Below are positions 41,675 through 50,774 of a stretch of 64,000 bases of DNA, piece by piece. The stretch is taken from assembly GCF_023078275.1 (NCBI RefSeq), contig NC_062973.1, positions 23,962,565-24,026,564 of the forward strand. The letters are read 5' to 3'. The notes beneath the pieces are model-generated. The model searched no databases, was not told the origin of the DNA, and saw only the letters and a program-made list of their open reading frames with translations. The position numbers and the translations under genes are program-made. The stretch's first letter is position 1, and each line of letters starts with the position of its first letter. Source of the DNA: Leguminivora glycinivorella. Its lineage: Eukaryota > Arthropoda > Insecta > Lepidoptera > Tortricidae.

Positions 41675-41714
41675 CCTAGATAACCTATTGTCCGACCAGT
41701 GGGCGGCGGATTGA
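41675..41714 (+). CDS. Candidate terminal host exon
   Basis: Preceded by a strong acceptor (TTGCGTTCTTTCGTTTCAG, AG at 41673-41674). Two frames close within three codons. The third, needing two carried bases, reads LDNLLSDQWAAD and stops with TGA at 41712-41714. The exon at 29416-29461 supplies exactly two bases (GA), giving Asp at the junction, so the combined tail would be MFNTKAVGTANVLE followed by DLDNLLSDQWAAD. The intron would be 12.2 kb. ATTAAA near 41885 could act in polyadenylation. Not repeat-derived as far as I can see. Protein not recognised. Confidence 0.4.
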
Positions 41715-41904
41715 AGTTGATTCGTTTTATCGGTGATAAGTGACGTCATACCACTTGACAGTGACGTCACGGAGTAATTCAGCGAACGCTAGGCGGCCAA
41801 TTCATGTCGGGTTGTTTTTATAGGACACTAGAAATTGTCACTCGTTACCTACATTGTTTGAGAATAGGTAACTTCCTTATTTTGATTAAATCTTCTTACG
41901 AGTA

Positions 41905-42153
41905 CACTGAGAGAAAAAACAAACAGTTTTCATGTTCGTTCAACAAGTTTTTTGGTTAAAATAGCGCCTACGTGCTTTTTGGTTCAAACAACAAGCTACT
42001 TGTCATTTGAATCGGCAATATATTTCAATCAACAAGTCGATTTTATAAAAACAACCTGACACATATTGTTTTAAACATACGTTTGGCTGATTCAAACGGA
42101 TAAACCGCAACAAGTCGAACTTGTTAAATTCACAATGCAAATTTCTCTCAGTG
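41905..42153 (+). mobile_element. MITE F, intact
   Basis: CACTGAGAGAAAAAACAAAC to CAAATTTCTCTCAGTG, 249 bp, with TA on each side. Same length as the 35391 copy and only a few differences. Confidence 0.92.
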
Positions 42154-42967
42154 TATGATCATAAGACCCAGAGCGATTTTTTCCGATTTTGAATTTGGCA
42201 TTTTCTCTTATTTGTATTAGAGTTCTGACTGAAGTTTTGACTCGAATTTAATTTGAACTTGTACAAGTGCGACAGGACTTACGAGGATGAAACTGTATTA
42301 CTTATACATACACACGCAATACCCACGTCTGCATTCACAAACGAGGTAGGCAGATCACTGCGCAAGTTTGGCAGCTCTCAAACCAAGAGCTGCCGCTTGC
42401 GCATTGAGACCATCGCCCACACCAAAATTGAACCCAAATCCCAAAGTCACCTTCTACGGCACCCTCGGGAAGAAAGTGAAATTCTTAACTCGTTACTATA
42501 CAGTATTTATTATACATCAGCCGTGGTAATAGCTTGTAATGATAAATGACAATCAGTGATATTAGTTTCGTGTAGTTAACGCAATCTTTATCGTAATGTC
42601 CACTTTTCTCATTATAATTGCATTGTATGACAATGGCAAGTGACCCTGTAATGTATTAAGCACTTTCCACCTCAGCTCACTCTTATTAAATATAAATAAG
42701 AGTTACAATTACACTCCGCCCCCGATGTTTTATTCCACCCTTTCAACAAAAGGTCTTTACCACCCCATTTTAGTTAGGAAATGTAGTCTTTTGGCCTCTA
42801 GAGAGGTATTGGGGCGTAAAAGCCCTTAATGTTTATTAAGACGACGTTTGTCGTAATGGAGTTATTAATGTGGGTTTTACGAGCGATTGACTGAGCTGCC
42901 CTGAGTGTTGGGACTGGGGTGGGGTGGGATTCGACTCGTGTTAGTGAAAAGTGCTGACATGGTTTAA
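42154..42967. other. No gene supported
   Basis: A 98-codon plus-strand frame (42253-42549) has no recognisable motif. Its middle is a small palindrome (TTTGGCAGCTCTC / GAGCTGCCGC). I leave it uncalled. Confidence 0.35.
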
Positions 42968-43110
42968 GGGCACTGGCCCACCAAAAGCGAGTAATAAGCG
43001 ATTACCTTATCGGCGATAGGAACAACTAAAAACCGGCCAAGAGCGTGTCGGGCCACGCTCAGTGTAGGGTACCGTAGTTTTCCGTATTTTTCTCAAAAAC
43101 TACTGAATCT

Positions 43111-44592
43111 CTCTCTCTCATCTTGACGGTTTCCCGGTTGCATCCTCAGCGCGGGCGCTTCGGAGCCCGGGGTCCGCTTTCCGGCTTTTTCTCCTCCACT
43201 TCGCACGGTCTTCTGCATCCCTTTTAGTGAGACCATTAACACGCATATCAACCCCAACGACATCAAGCCAACATTTCTTGGGTGCTCCCCTTCGTCCGGG
43301 GCCAGGCGGAGGTGCCATGGCAAGACATTTGTTCCCTATGTAACTTGCCGGTTTACGTAAGACATGGCCGTACCATCGTAGGCGGCTTTCTTGGAGCTTG
43401 TCTGCTATGTCACGGACATGAAGACTGCCGCGAATGCGGGAGTTTCTCACGCGGTCTCTCCGCGAAACTCCACACATCCAACGGAGCATGTTCATCTCCG
43501 TGACGCGCAGCAACTGCTTGTGCCGCTCAAGCACAGGCCACGCTTCGCTTCCATATAGGAGGACAGGTCTAATGATGGATTTATAGACCTGTCCCTTCAG
43601 TTTAACCGGCATTTTTGGGTCGCAAATGACACCAGTCACCTCACGCCACTTTGCCCACGCAGCCGTTATGCGAGTCTTGATGTCGTTGTCGATGTCCCCG
43701 GACGCATGAAGTACGGATCCCAGGTACTTAAATTGGTCAGTACAGTCGACAACTTTATCGCCTATGCGTACTGGCGCGGGGTCCTTAATATTGCAGGCCA
43801 TGTACTCCGTCTTCGCCACATTTAGTTTGAGACCGCCGTTCTCAAGCGACTCCTTCCACGTAGTCGCACGTCGCACCAGTCTCCCTCTGTCCGCATCTGC
43901 CAGTGCGATATCGTCAGCATACATGAGAAGCCACGGGGGTTGTTCATGTGTATTTCTGATGCTGTTTGAAACTTCATCTAATATCGCACTGAACAAGAAG
44001 GGACTGAGAACCGAGCCTTGGTGGACTCCGACTGAGATAGGGAAGGGCTTGGTGTCACCAACAGCAGTTCTAACCATTGATTCGGAATCACGGTACATGT
44101 CACGGATCATGCCAACATAGATCTCGGGAACCCCTTTGGCCCTCATTGCCCACCAGATCATCTCTCGGGGAACACAGTCGAAGGCCTTCTCCATATCCAG
44201 AAAGAGGAAATGGAGAGGCGTTTTCTTTCTTCTGTATTTCTCCATGACGATCCTTAGGGCAAAAATAGGGTCCATGGTCCCTAGTCCTGGTCGGAATCCA
44301 TATTGGCACTCCGAGACAGAACACTCCTGTCGGATCCGGGAGTCCACAATCCGCTCAAGGAGCTTCATAGTGTGGGACATCACCTTTATACCGCGGTAAT
44401 TGCAACACTCTTGCACAGATCCCTTTCCCTTGAAGACTGGTGTAATAATACTCAGTCTCCACTGGTCGGGGATTTCACTGGTGAAAAGTGCGCGGTTAAA
44501 AAGGTCAGTTAAAGTGCCCACACCACGAGGGCCCATCGCCTTCCAGGCTTCGATGGGGACTCCGTCGGCTCCGACAGCTTTCCGATTCTGAT
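43111..44592 (-). mobile_element. RTE-type LINE, 5'-truncated, 18-bp TSD
   Basis: Inserted in family A with a perfect 18-bp target duplication TCAAAAACTACTGAATCT at 43093-43110 and 44593-44610. The 3' end has essentially no untranslated region: the TGA stop (43118-43120) runs into a (GA)n tail at 43111-43118. The 5' end is truncated within the RT domain. Perfect duplication and an unbroken frame imply a recent insertion. Confidence 0.96.
43118..44590 (-). CDS. RTE-type reverse transcriptase, C-terminal 490 residues
   Basis: Intact partial ORF2. Residues 1-90 carry the RT finger segment (RKAVGADGVPIEAWK, NYRGIKVMSHTMKLLERI). The core has YGFRPGLGTMD at 99-109, FLDMEKAFDCVPREM at 132-146, VHQGSVLSPFLF at 191-202 and catalytic MYADDIALAD at 225-234. 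The thumb and connection follow (DQFKYLGSVLHASG, RPVLLYGSEAWP). The C-terminal basic tail is typical of RTE (RLRWYGHVLRKP, then GRRGAPKKCWLDVVGVDMR). The endonuclease and RT N-terminus are gone. The apparent initiator is a TTG made partly from the target sequence. It cannot be autonomous but is undamaged within its length. Confidence 0.95.
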   Translation of the reverse strand, partial: QNRKAVGADGVPIEAWKAMGPRGVGTLTDLFNRALFTSEIPDQWRLSIITPVFKGKGSVQECCNYRGIKVMSHTMKLLERIVDSRIRQECSVSECQYGFRPGLGTMDPIFALRIVMEKYRRKKTPLHFLFLDMEKAFDCVPREMIWWAMRAKGVPEIYVGMIRDMYRDSESMVRTAVGDTKPFPISVGVHQGSVLSPFLFSAILDEVSNSIRNTHEQPPWLLMYADDIALADADRGRLVRRATTWKESLENGGLKLNVAKTEYMACNIKDPAPVRIGDKVVDCTDQFKYLGSVLHASGDIDNDIKTRITAAWAKWREVTGVICDPKMPVKLKGQVYKSIIRPVLLYGSEAWPVLERHKQLLRVTEMNMLRWMCGVSRRDRVRNSRIRGSLHVRDIADKLQESRLRWYGHVLRKPASYIGNKCLAMAPPPGPGRRGAPKKCWLDVVGVDMRVNGLTKRDAEDRAKWRRKSRKADPGLRSARAEDATGKPSR

Positions 44593-45254
44593 TCAAAAAC
44601 TACTGAATCTATCAAGTTCAAAACAATTTTCCTAGAAAGTCTTCATAAAGTTCTACTTTTGTGATTTTTTTCATTTTTTTTTGACATATGGTTCAAAAGT
44701 TAGAGGGGGGGGACGCACTTTTTTTTCCTTTTGGAGCGATTATTTCAAAAAATATTAATATTATCAAAAAACGATCTTAGTAAACCCTTATTCATTTTTT
44801 AATACCTATCCAACAATATATCACACGTTGGGGTTGGAATGAAAAAAAATATCAGCCCCCACTTTAAATGTAGGGGGGGTACCCTAATAAAACATTTTTT
44901 TCAATTTTTTATTTTTGCACTTTGTTGGCGTGATTGATATACATATTGGTACCAAATTTTAGCTTTCTAGTGCTTACGGTTACTTAAGATTATCCGCGGA
45001 CGGACGGACGGACGGACGTACGGACGGACGGACGGACAGACAGACATGGCGAAACTATAAGGGTTCCTAGTTGACTACGGAACCCTAAAAAAGATAGTCG
45101 CTCGGATCCTGTGTAAATAAAAGAGAGAGAGCGAGCGATTTATCATTCGCTCGGCGACGACCTAATAACTCGCTCGCGCTATCATGGCGTCTCTTTTATT
45201 TACACGGGAGCGACAATTTTTTGTTCGTTTCTATAGCCGATAGCTCATCGCTTA

Positions 45255-45484
45255 GGCACTGGTCCCACCACGAGCTAGAAGCTATGAGCTATCGGCTATA
45301 AAAACGAACAAAAGATAAGCACTCCCGTGCAAATAAGAGAGACACGGCGATATTGATAGTTCACCGCTGGGCGAGTAACTATAAAAATCGACGTGTCTCT
45401 TTTATTTACATGGGAGTGATTATCTTTTGTTCGTTTTTATAGCCGATAGCTCATAGCTTACTAGCTCGGAGTGAGACCAGTGCC
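45255..45484. mobile_element. MITE E (E2) inserted in the right arm of E1
   Basis: A 230-bp foldback: GGCACTGGTCCCACCACGAG to CTAGCTCGGAGTGAGACCAG TGCC. Borders TTA (45252-45254) and GTA (45485-45487) fit a degraded three-base duplication. E1 sequence continues on both sides, so E2 arrived after E1. Confidence 0.88.
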
Positions 45485-45521
45485 GTACCCGCTTTAGTTG
45501 GGAGTGTTGGGACCAGTGCCC

Positions 45522-46028
45522 GAAGCGTAGCCACGAAACACGCTTCGAGCGTGTGTGCCGCCACTGCGTGTCAACGATTATATTCTTGGCTAGGCGGCCT
45601 CCCCCCTCTTCTGGTTGTGACTTTGCAAGCGTGTAGTATTATAAAAGAATACATATTCGTATATGACATGTTTACATTAATACAATGCAATCATTATTTA
45701 CACTCAACTTGAAGTCAGCCAGTAAATGTGTCTTTAAACATATTCGGTAAAATTCGTGAATAAATAATATGACAATTTGACGTTGGAAATTAATTTCCAA
45801 GAATTGAGTTCTCACAAGATTGTGGGGTAATGAAACGTTAACTAAAATTTATTTATATTGTAATTTCTTTTAAGGGTATAAAATTGAAATATTAGGAACG
45901 TATGAGGAAATACCGCTCGATCATGAAAAATAAATTATATTTCGTTAATAATGTTGGGAAAAATTATGATTGTACGGATGACGTCTTGTATTCTTAGAAG
46001 AAACATTAAATTTATGTATATTTTGTGT
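45522..46028. other. No feature recognised
   Basis: A short GC-rich piece (CGCTTCGAGCGTGTGTGCCG) is followed by AT-rich DNA; nothing supported. Confidence 0.4.
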
Positions 46029-46214
46029 AAGGTACAGCGGGACAAATCTCGACTTTATTATACTGTGTTGTTGAGTTCTACATGTATCCACTGAACACGC
46101 CTACCATATATATAACCGGTGGACACTCTATTTAATAATGCAAACATTGTAAAACATGGAATAAATGGACCAGTTACATTTGCCCACCAGTCGAGATTTG
46201 CCCCGCTGTACCTT
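46029..46214. mobile_element. MITE C, internally deleted
   Basis: AAGGTACAGCGGGACAAATC to GAGATTTGCCCCGCTGTACC, with about 30 bp missing after CTCGACT. Confidence 0.9.
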
Positions 46215-46433
46215 ATCCTTATTCATAACGGCTTAGCGATTGAGACATGAAGGTCGCGACAAATGAATCATCAATAACCGGGGGTAGCGGCAGTTCAATT
46301 ATCAGCTGCGTGGGCGGCGGCGACGCCGCGGCGGCTGCTTGCTTACGGTGCCTTTGTATCTAGGCTCAGCATCGCTAAAGGAGCGTTTCATTAAAATTAT
46401 TAAACGTCATTTATTTACATGAAAAAGATACCT

Positions 46434-46918
46434 AAGGTACAGGTAGGTAAATTTCGACTGGGGGATAAACGTAACTGATCCATTCATTCCATGTTTTACA
46501 ATGTTCGCATTATTAAATAGAGCGTCCACCGGTTATACCGGTGCCCGGTAATTAATGGACAACCTTTTAACCACCGAGAGGGCACCTTATACTAGTCCAG
46601 AAAATCGACATTAAGGTTTAGTAAAAGTCGCCTGGTTTTCGAGATTTTTACACAATTTTTAAAATTTTAGGTAATAGATATTAAAATTTTAAAAAGTGTG
46701 AAAATCTCGAAAACCAGGCGACTTTTACTAAACCTTAAAGTCGATTTTCTGGACCAGTAACCCTCTTGGTGGTTAATAGGTTGTCCGTTAATTACCGGGC
46801 ACCCTGTATATGGCACGCGTGTTCAGTGGATACAAGTAGAACTCAAATTAATAGTGTAATTATGGAAAATGGATCAGTTACAATTGTCCCCAGTCGGGAA
46901 TTTGCCGCGCTGTACCTT
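46434..46918. mobile_element. MITE C split by a TA-flanked foldback MITE
   Basis: AAGGTACAGGTAGGTAAATT at the left and GGGAATTTGCCGCGCTGTACC at the right are the C ends. The body is interrupted in the GGTTATA-TATGGCACG region by 46538-46806. Confidence 0.92.
46538..46806. mobile_element. Foldback MITE (CAGGGTGCCCGGTAATTA ends)
   Basis: A 269-bp hairpin element flanked by TA. The left end is CCGGTGCCCGGTAATTAATG and the right end TTAATTACCGGGCACCCTG. Arms of over 100 bp include TTTAGTAAAAGTCGCCTGG / CCAGGCGACTTTTACTAAA. CAGGGTG ends with TA duplication suggest Tc1/mariner. Confidence 0.93.
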
Positions 46919-46946
46919 ACAGGGTATGTAGCCAACGCCAGAATCC

Positions 46947-47381
46947 ATCATCATCATCTTCTTTGCGTTATCCTGGCATTCGCCACCACGGCTCGTGAGA
47001 ACCTGGGGTCCACTTTGACATAATCCCAAGATTCGGCGTAGGCACTAGTTTTAAGAAAGGTACTGCCATCTGACCTTCCAATTCGACGGGTAACTAGGCC
47101 TTATTGGGATTAGTCCCGGTTTCCTCACGATGTTTTCCTTCACGGGAATGCGACTGGCAAATATGAAATGATATTTTGCATATAAGGGCCCATTTAGACG
47201 ATACTAGAACTCGCATACGAGTTTTATTACATTGCGGTATTTGATGGCCGTGCTGAATTGTATGTAACTTCAACAATGTAAGTAGGTAATTGATATCGCA
47301 TGCGAGTTCGCACGCCGTCTAAATCAGGCCTAAGTTCCGACATTGGTACGAGCCGGGATTCGTATCGGCGACCTCCCTTAA
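46947..47381 (-). mobile_element. SINE I, 5'-truncated, 15-bp TSD
   Basis: Tail CATCATCATCATCTTCTTTG and TTATCCTGGCATTC; head side ends GAGCCGGGATTCGTATCGG and lacks box A. Flanked by CCAACGCCAGAATCC (46932-46946) and CCAACGTCAGAATCC (47382-47396), 14 of 15 identical. Confidence 0.88.
47186..47330. mobile_element. MITE (GGGCCCATTTAGACG ends, TAA TSD) in SINE I
   Basis: A 145-bp insertion. GGGCCCATTTAGACGATAC and GCCGTCTAAATCAGGCC are inverted ends, with TAA at 47183-47185 and 47331-47333. Inner arms CTCGCATACGAG / CGCATGCGAG. PIF/Harbinger type. Confidence 0.92.
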
Positions 47382-47849
47382 CCAACGTCAGAATCCCTTA
47401 AGCTAATATTGTTATCTTTAGCTAGCTCTCTCTATTGCTCTCCGCATAAGCGCGATAGACAGAGATGCGATAACGATATTAGTAAGCGATTATGATGTTG
47501 GCTAGTTACCTCGGTCCGGAAAATGTAAATAAGTACATAAGATAATTGTCATGTAAAATAAGCGTAAGCTAACGAAAACAGAAACATGTCAGCAGGGCGG
47601 CGCCGGCGCGACGCCCGGCCGCGACAATTAGCGCCCCCGGCTACAGACTGGGAATTAAGGCTTTGCCGACCTACCTACCTAAACTGGTGTCCTACCGAAA
47701 CTGAATCTCTTGCCGATATCCTAAGCTCTTACGGTAACCGAAATCAAGAGCTCGAATTTGATTTGCACCTGAATTTGAAAGTAAACTTAATATCAGCGAC
47801 AGTTAGTCTACAGGGAATTAACTATCTACCTCTACCTCTACACACTAGC

Positions 47850-48075
47850 ACAGTATAATAAAGAGTACTATCGTACAGTATGGCCACTCCCGCTCCCCGC
47901 TGAAAGTGCCGCCCACCCCCTCTCGGTTACCTCACAGTTACCGCCTGTCAAAAACGCGAACAGTCGACCTGTCATATCTCACTCACACAAAGCATGGTAC
48001 GCGTTCACCTACACGAGCTTAGAATGTGTGCTAGGAACGCGCCTCTTTCATATATTTGATCGCCAGTGTCCGAGA
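47850..48075 (+). repeat. Family O dispersed repeat
   Basis: CACAGTATAATAAAGAGTAC, TATGGCCACTCCCGCTCCCC, ACAGTCGACCTGTCATATC and CGCGCCTCTTTCATATATTT. Highest-quality O copy; class unknown. Confidence 0.75.
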
Positions 48076-48375
48076 TGTGACACTAGTGTCCTTCCGAAAC
48101 CGTGTCACTTGCCAAAATAGAAATCAAGGGGCGCCATTTTAACTCTGGACAAGAAATCTTGAAACTGAACCGAATCGTAACGTTGGCTCTGCCAATAGCT
48201 ACCTAATTTGACACTAGTGGCCTACCGAAACCGAAATCGTGGCTCTAGTTTGCCTTATTCTTACGTAGGGGGTTGCGTAGGGGGGTACATGCGGTTCGAC
48301 AACAACACAAATGTATGGTATCGATGATAAGGAATTCGTTTCATAGGGCTTCCATTAATTTCATGTATTTCTTAA

Positions 48376-48547
48376 GGTGCTGTTACACGGGCAAAACAAT
48401 AGGCTACTTGACCCTTTTTTAAAGTCTATTTTGTTTTATTAGTTGTGGTGAGGTGTCTATAGTTAGTTGGTGCGTATTGAACAAACGCGGCAATGGCACG
48501 TGAATTGCTGGCAATTGTGGAAATTGTGTAGCCCTTGTAATAGCACC
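48376..48547. repeat. Possible MITE (GGTGCTGTTACACGGGC ends)
   Basis: GGTGCTGTTACACGGGC and GCCCTTGTAATAGCACC are inverted (15 of 17). An inner AATTGCTGGCAATT palindrome is at about 48502. Single copy; duplication not clear. Confidence 0.55.
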
Positions 48548-49599
48548 GTTAGGCAAATGTCACCTTGAAGTTCAAAGTCGTTTTAATTTCATACATACAA
48601 ACATTAAACTCCCAAAAAGGTCGTAAAATCTACATTTTAAACTCTTTGACAGTAAAAAACTCGTCTCCACGCCCTTTGAATATTCCGCCGTGCTCTAGAT
48701 GCATAAATTACGCACGCCTTGACATGTCAGCATAAAACGGTTTAAATATGGCCGGTGTTTATTCGATACGGCTAGATTATAGGGTGGAGTCGATATTGGA
48801 CGTCGACTGTCTCCTATAGACTCCACATGTTGAAGTATTTGCTGGTATAACACTCGATGGTATTATTTAAAATATTGTAAAAAAACAGTGTATTGTAAAA
48901 ATGTTGCTCTCAAAGTTTATTGAAGGGAAACATGTCGAACAACATGTAAATTTACGAACGCGAATGACTGACTTAGTGCGTACAATAAATAAATAAATAA
49001 AAAATGTTTATTTATCAGCTCACAAAGGATTTAGAACAATCATTTAGAACTTTAAGTAAGATATATATACATGTGATGCGGATATACTGAAATAAATAAA
49101 ATAAAATAAAAATAAAATAAGTCTCTATAACTAGTTCATAACAATAGGCTCTATTACTAGAGAACATTTGAGTCCTCCCTTAAATTGAAAAGGATATCCC
49201 AATATATGGAACTAGTAAGGAACTAGAAGGAATCATTTTTCGGGGTAGTGCCCCTGAGTGTGCATATACTATCCTCAGTAACTCGCACCGGGATGACAGT
49301 CTTACACAATGCACCATCTAGGCGATATGTGATCTGTGATATCAGCAGGCATCAACCCACTTTACTGATCATTTTCTAGACCTTATATAATAGTGAATTC
49401 GATCTATTAAAGTTATGAGTGTTAAATCATTTTCTAATAGCTGAATTATTATTTTATTGAATTAGACTTTAAAATGTTTTAGCTATACATAGCTCTGTGG
49501 TAATAGATTCTAGATTCTCAATAGACAACATCAGATAATGAAAGGTGATGTGACTTACTGAGGATTCTGAGCACGTTGACAAGTGACCAACATTTCTCA
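48548..49599. other. No feature recognised
   Basis: AT-rich with (AAAT)n at 48985-49003 and 49090-49120, possibly retroposon tails without bodies. Confidence 0.35.
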
Positions 49600-49796
49600 C
49601 TAAGTGACAGCGGGTCTACTTCGACTGAGGGGCAATTGCAACTGATTCATTTTTTTCCATGTTTTACAATGTTAGTGTCCATAGATTATATATATGGCAC
49701 GCATGTTTAGTCGGTACATGGAACTCAATAATATAATTATGAAAATATAAAACAGTTACAATTGCCCAAGTCGGGATTTGGCCCGGTGTACCTTAT
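49600..49796. mobile_element. MITE C, degenerate
   Basis: GTGACAGCGGGTCTACTTCG at the left and GATTTGGCCCGGTGTACCTT at the right; both ends mutated. Confidence 0.8.
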
Positions 49797-50167
49797 AGCG
49801 TATTGCACATACATAGTTCTGTCTCAGTCACCCTAATACGGAACAGCGATATTATTAGCGAGATATGACCACAATAATATGGACGTAAACGATTTGCCAC
49901 CTTGTCTACACGCTTCATATCATCGCTTCATATATTTGTATGTATTTTTAGAGAAATAATGTGCTCGCAGAGCGATAAAACCTTATTTCTGGCAGGTTTA
50001 TGGTATACAAATGATAGGGACCATGCTTGCCGCCTGGTTTAGGTTCGATTATATAAAAATAGCTAATATAAGTTATTTTATAGTATAAAATGTAAGTAAT
50101 GTATCAGAAGGAAAAAGTAAATGGAGCGAAGAAAATAATAAATGGCCGATTAGTCGCAGAGTAAATA
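49797..50167. other. No feature recognised
   Basis: Nothing supported. Confidence 0.4.
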
Positions 50168-50179
50168 AATAACAAGGAC

Positions 50180-50384
50180 TTATATTGACCGGGATATAGA
50201 CCGTGATTACCTTTTTGATTTTTGTCGAGCTCCCGATATTTCGACGCAGTTGCATGCATCATGATCACGGAAAACAACTGCGTCGAAATATCGGGAGGTC
50301 GACAAAAATCAAAAAGGTAATCACGGTCTATATCCCGGTCAATATAAGTCTAATGAAAATAACCGTGAATCATTCAAAACTCTT
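50180..50384. mobile_element. Family K2 element with 12-bp TSD
   Basis: Begins TTATATTGACCGGGATATAG and ends GAATCATTCAAAACTCT. Arms ATTACCTTTTTGATTTTTGTCG / CGACAAAAATCAAAAAGGTA and GATATTTCGACGCAGTTG / CAACTGCGTCGAAATATC form a long hairpin. It is flanked by a perfect 12-bp duplication AATAACAAGGAC (50168-50179 and 50385-50396). A 12-bp duplication is unusual for MITEs and points to retroposition. Confidence 0.88.
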
Positions 50385-50428
50385 AATAACAAGGACGTTG
50401 GTAAATACAGCTTTAATATCTTTTACAG

Positions 50429-50472
50429 GAAAATTCTTACAAAGAGACCATTCAGATAAAAAAAATAAGACG
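50429..50472 (+). CDS. Candidate 44-nt internal host exon
   Basis: The acceptor is TTTAATATCTTTTACAG (AG at 50427-50428) and the donor is ACG then GTAAGC at 50473. Two frames are open: KFLQRDHSDKKNKT (needs one carried base, exits phase 0) or ENSYKETIQIKKIR (phase 0 in, two bases out). The next candidate exon, 50622-50702, is only 149 bp away and is compatible with both. It begins 32 bp after the target duplication of the K2 element. Function unknown. Confidence 0.35.
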
Positions 50473-50621
50473 GTAAGCAAGTGTCACTTATAAAATGAAA
50501 TGTTGTCGTGCAGTATTTCTTACTAACTTATTTATGTGCCCCCGATTCAATACAAATAATTACGCACTGGTTAAAAAATTTGAGAGCGAATTTACACAAA
50601 TTTATTTTTTTATATTAACAG

Positions 50622-50702
50622 AAACTTTGCCCTGAAGTTGGAGACGTCCATATGCTACGATATAGTTTACCAAAAAATATTCGAACACAGGAAGAAATGT
50701 AA
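50622..50702 (+). CDS. Candidate terminal exon with AATAAA downstream
   Basis: The acceptor TTTTTTTATATTAACAG ends at 50621. In the frame continuing KFLQRDHSDKKNKT it reads KLCPEVGDVHMLRYSLPKN, then IRTQEEM, and stops at TAA 50700-50702. AATAAA lies 67 bp on, at 50769-50774. In the alternative frame translation stays open to TGA at 50785-50787 (NFALKLETSICYDIVYQ ...), but then the poly(A) signal would fall inside the coding region, so the first frame is preferred. The link to exon 29416-29461 is phase-compatible only for the alternative frame. No family recognised. Confidence 0.35.
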   Translation, partial: KLCPEVGDVHMLRYSLPKNIRTQEEM

Positions 50703-50768
50703 ATCTCATGGTCAAGCTCAAACGCCTAATGCTGCCTATATTGCAGGCCCATGTCAGAATAGTCATTT

Positions 50769-50774
50769 AATAAA
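50769..50774 (+). terminator. Possible polyadenylation signal
   Basis: AATAAA 67 bp after the TAA of the candidate terminal exon; a GT-rich stretch (GCGTGTACCGTGAGTTT) follows. Confidence 0.3.

Larger units (their letters stand above)
43028..45092 (+). mobile_element. Family A element inserted in E1, itself split by the RTE
   Basis: AAAAACCGGCCAAGAGCGTG at the left; (GGAC)n at 44998-45040 and CTACGGAACCCTAAAAA at the right. Collinear with the 33372 copy once the 1.48-kb RTE insert is removed. Confidence 0.92.
42968..45521. mobile_element. MITE E variant (E1), host of a four-element nest
   Basis: The left arm is 42968-43027 (GGGCACTGGCCCACC ... CGGCGATAGGAACAACT). It resumes at 45093 (AGATAGTCGCTCGG, TGTGTAAATAAAAGAG), runs to the right arm at 45240-45254, and resumes again after E2 at 45485 (GTACCCGCTTTAG ... 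GGACCAGTGCCC). Stripped of insertions it is a foldback of about 260 bp, a variant of MITE E. Confidence 0.85.
46920..47512. mobile_element. MITE with TAGCCAAC ends (D-like), split by SINE I
   Basis: CAGGGTATGTAGCCAACG at the left pairs with GATGTTGGCTAGTTACC at about 47494-47510. The body CTAGCTCTCTCTATTGCTC / GCGCGATAGACAGAGATGC is the D-type centre. It adjoins the C copy, sharing the TA. Confidence 0.75.

Noticed and set aside
42253..42549. 98-codon plus-strand open frame
   Set aside because: No recognisable motif; the centre is a small DNA palindrome; flanks look non-coding.
42700..46920. piRNA cluster
   Set aside because: Dense nested transposons fit such a locus, but without small-RNA data nothing in the sequence distinguishes it from ordinary repeat-rich DNA.
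47586..47858. 90-codon plus-strand frame with GC-rich start
   Set aside because: No motif, and it runs into family O. The GC-rich start (GGCGGCGCCGGCGCGACG) gives Arg/Ala-rich translation typical of chance frames.
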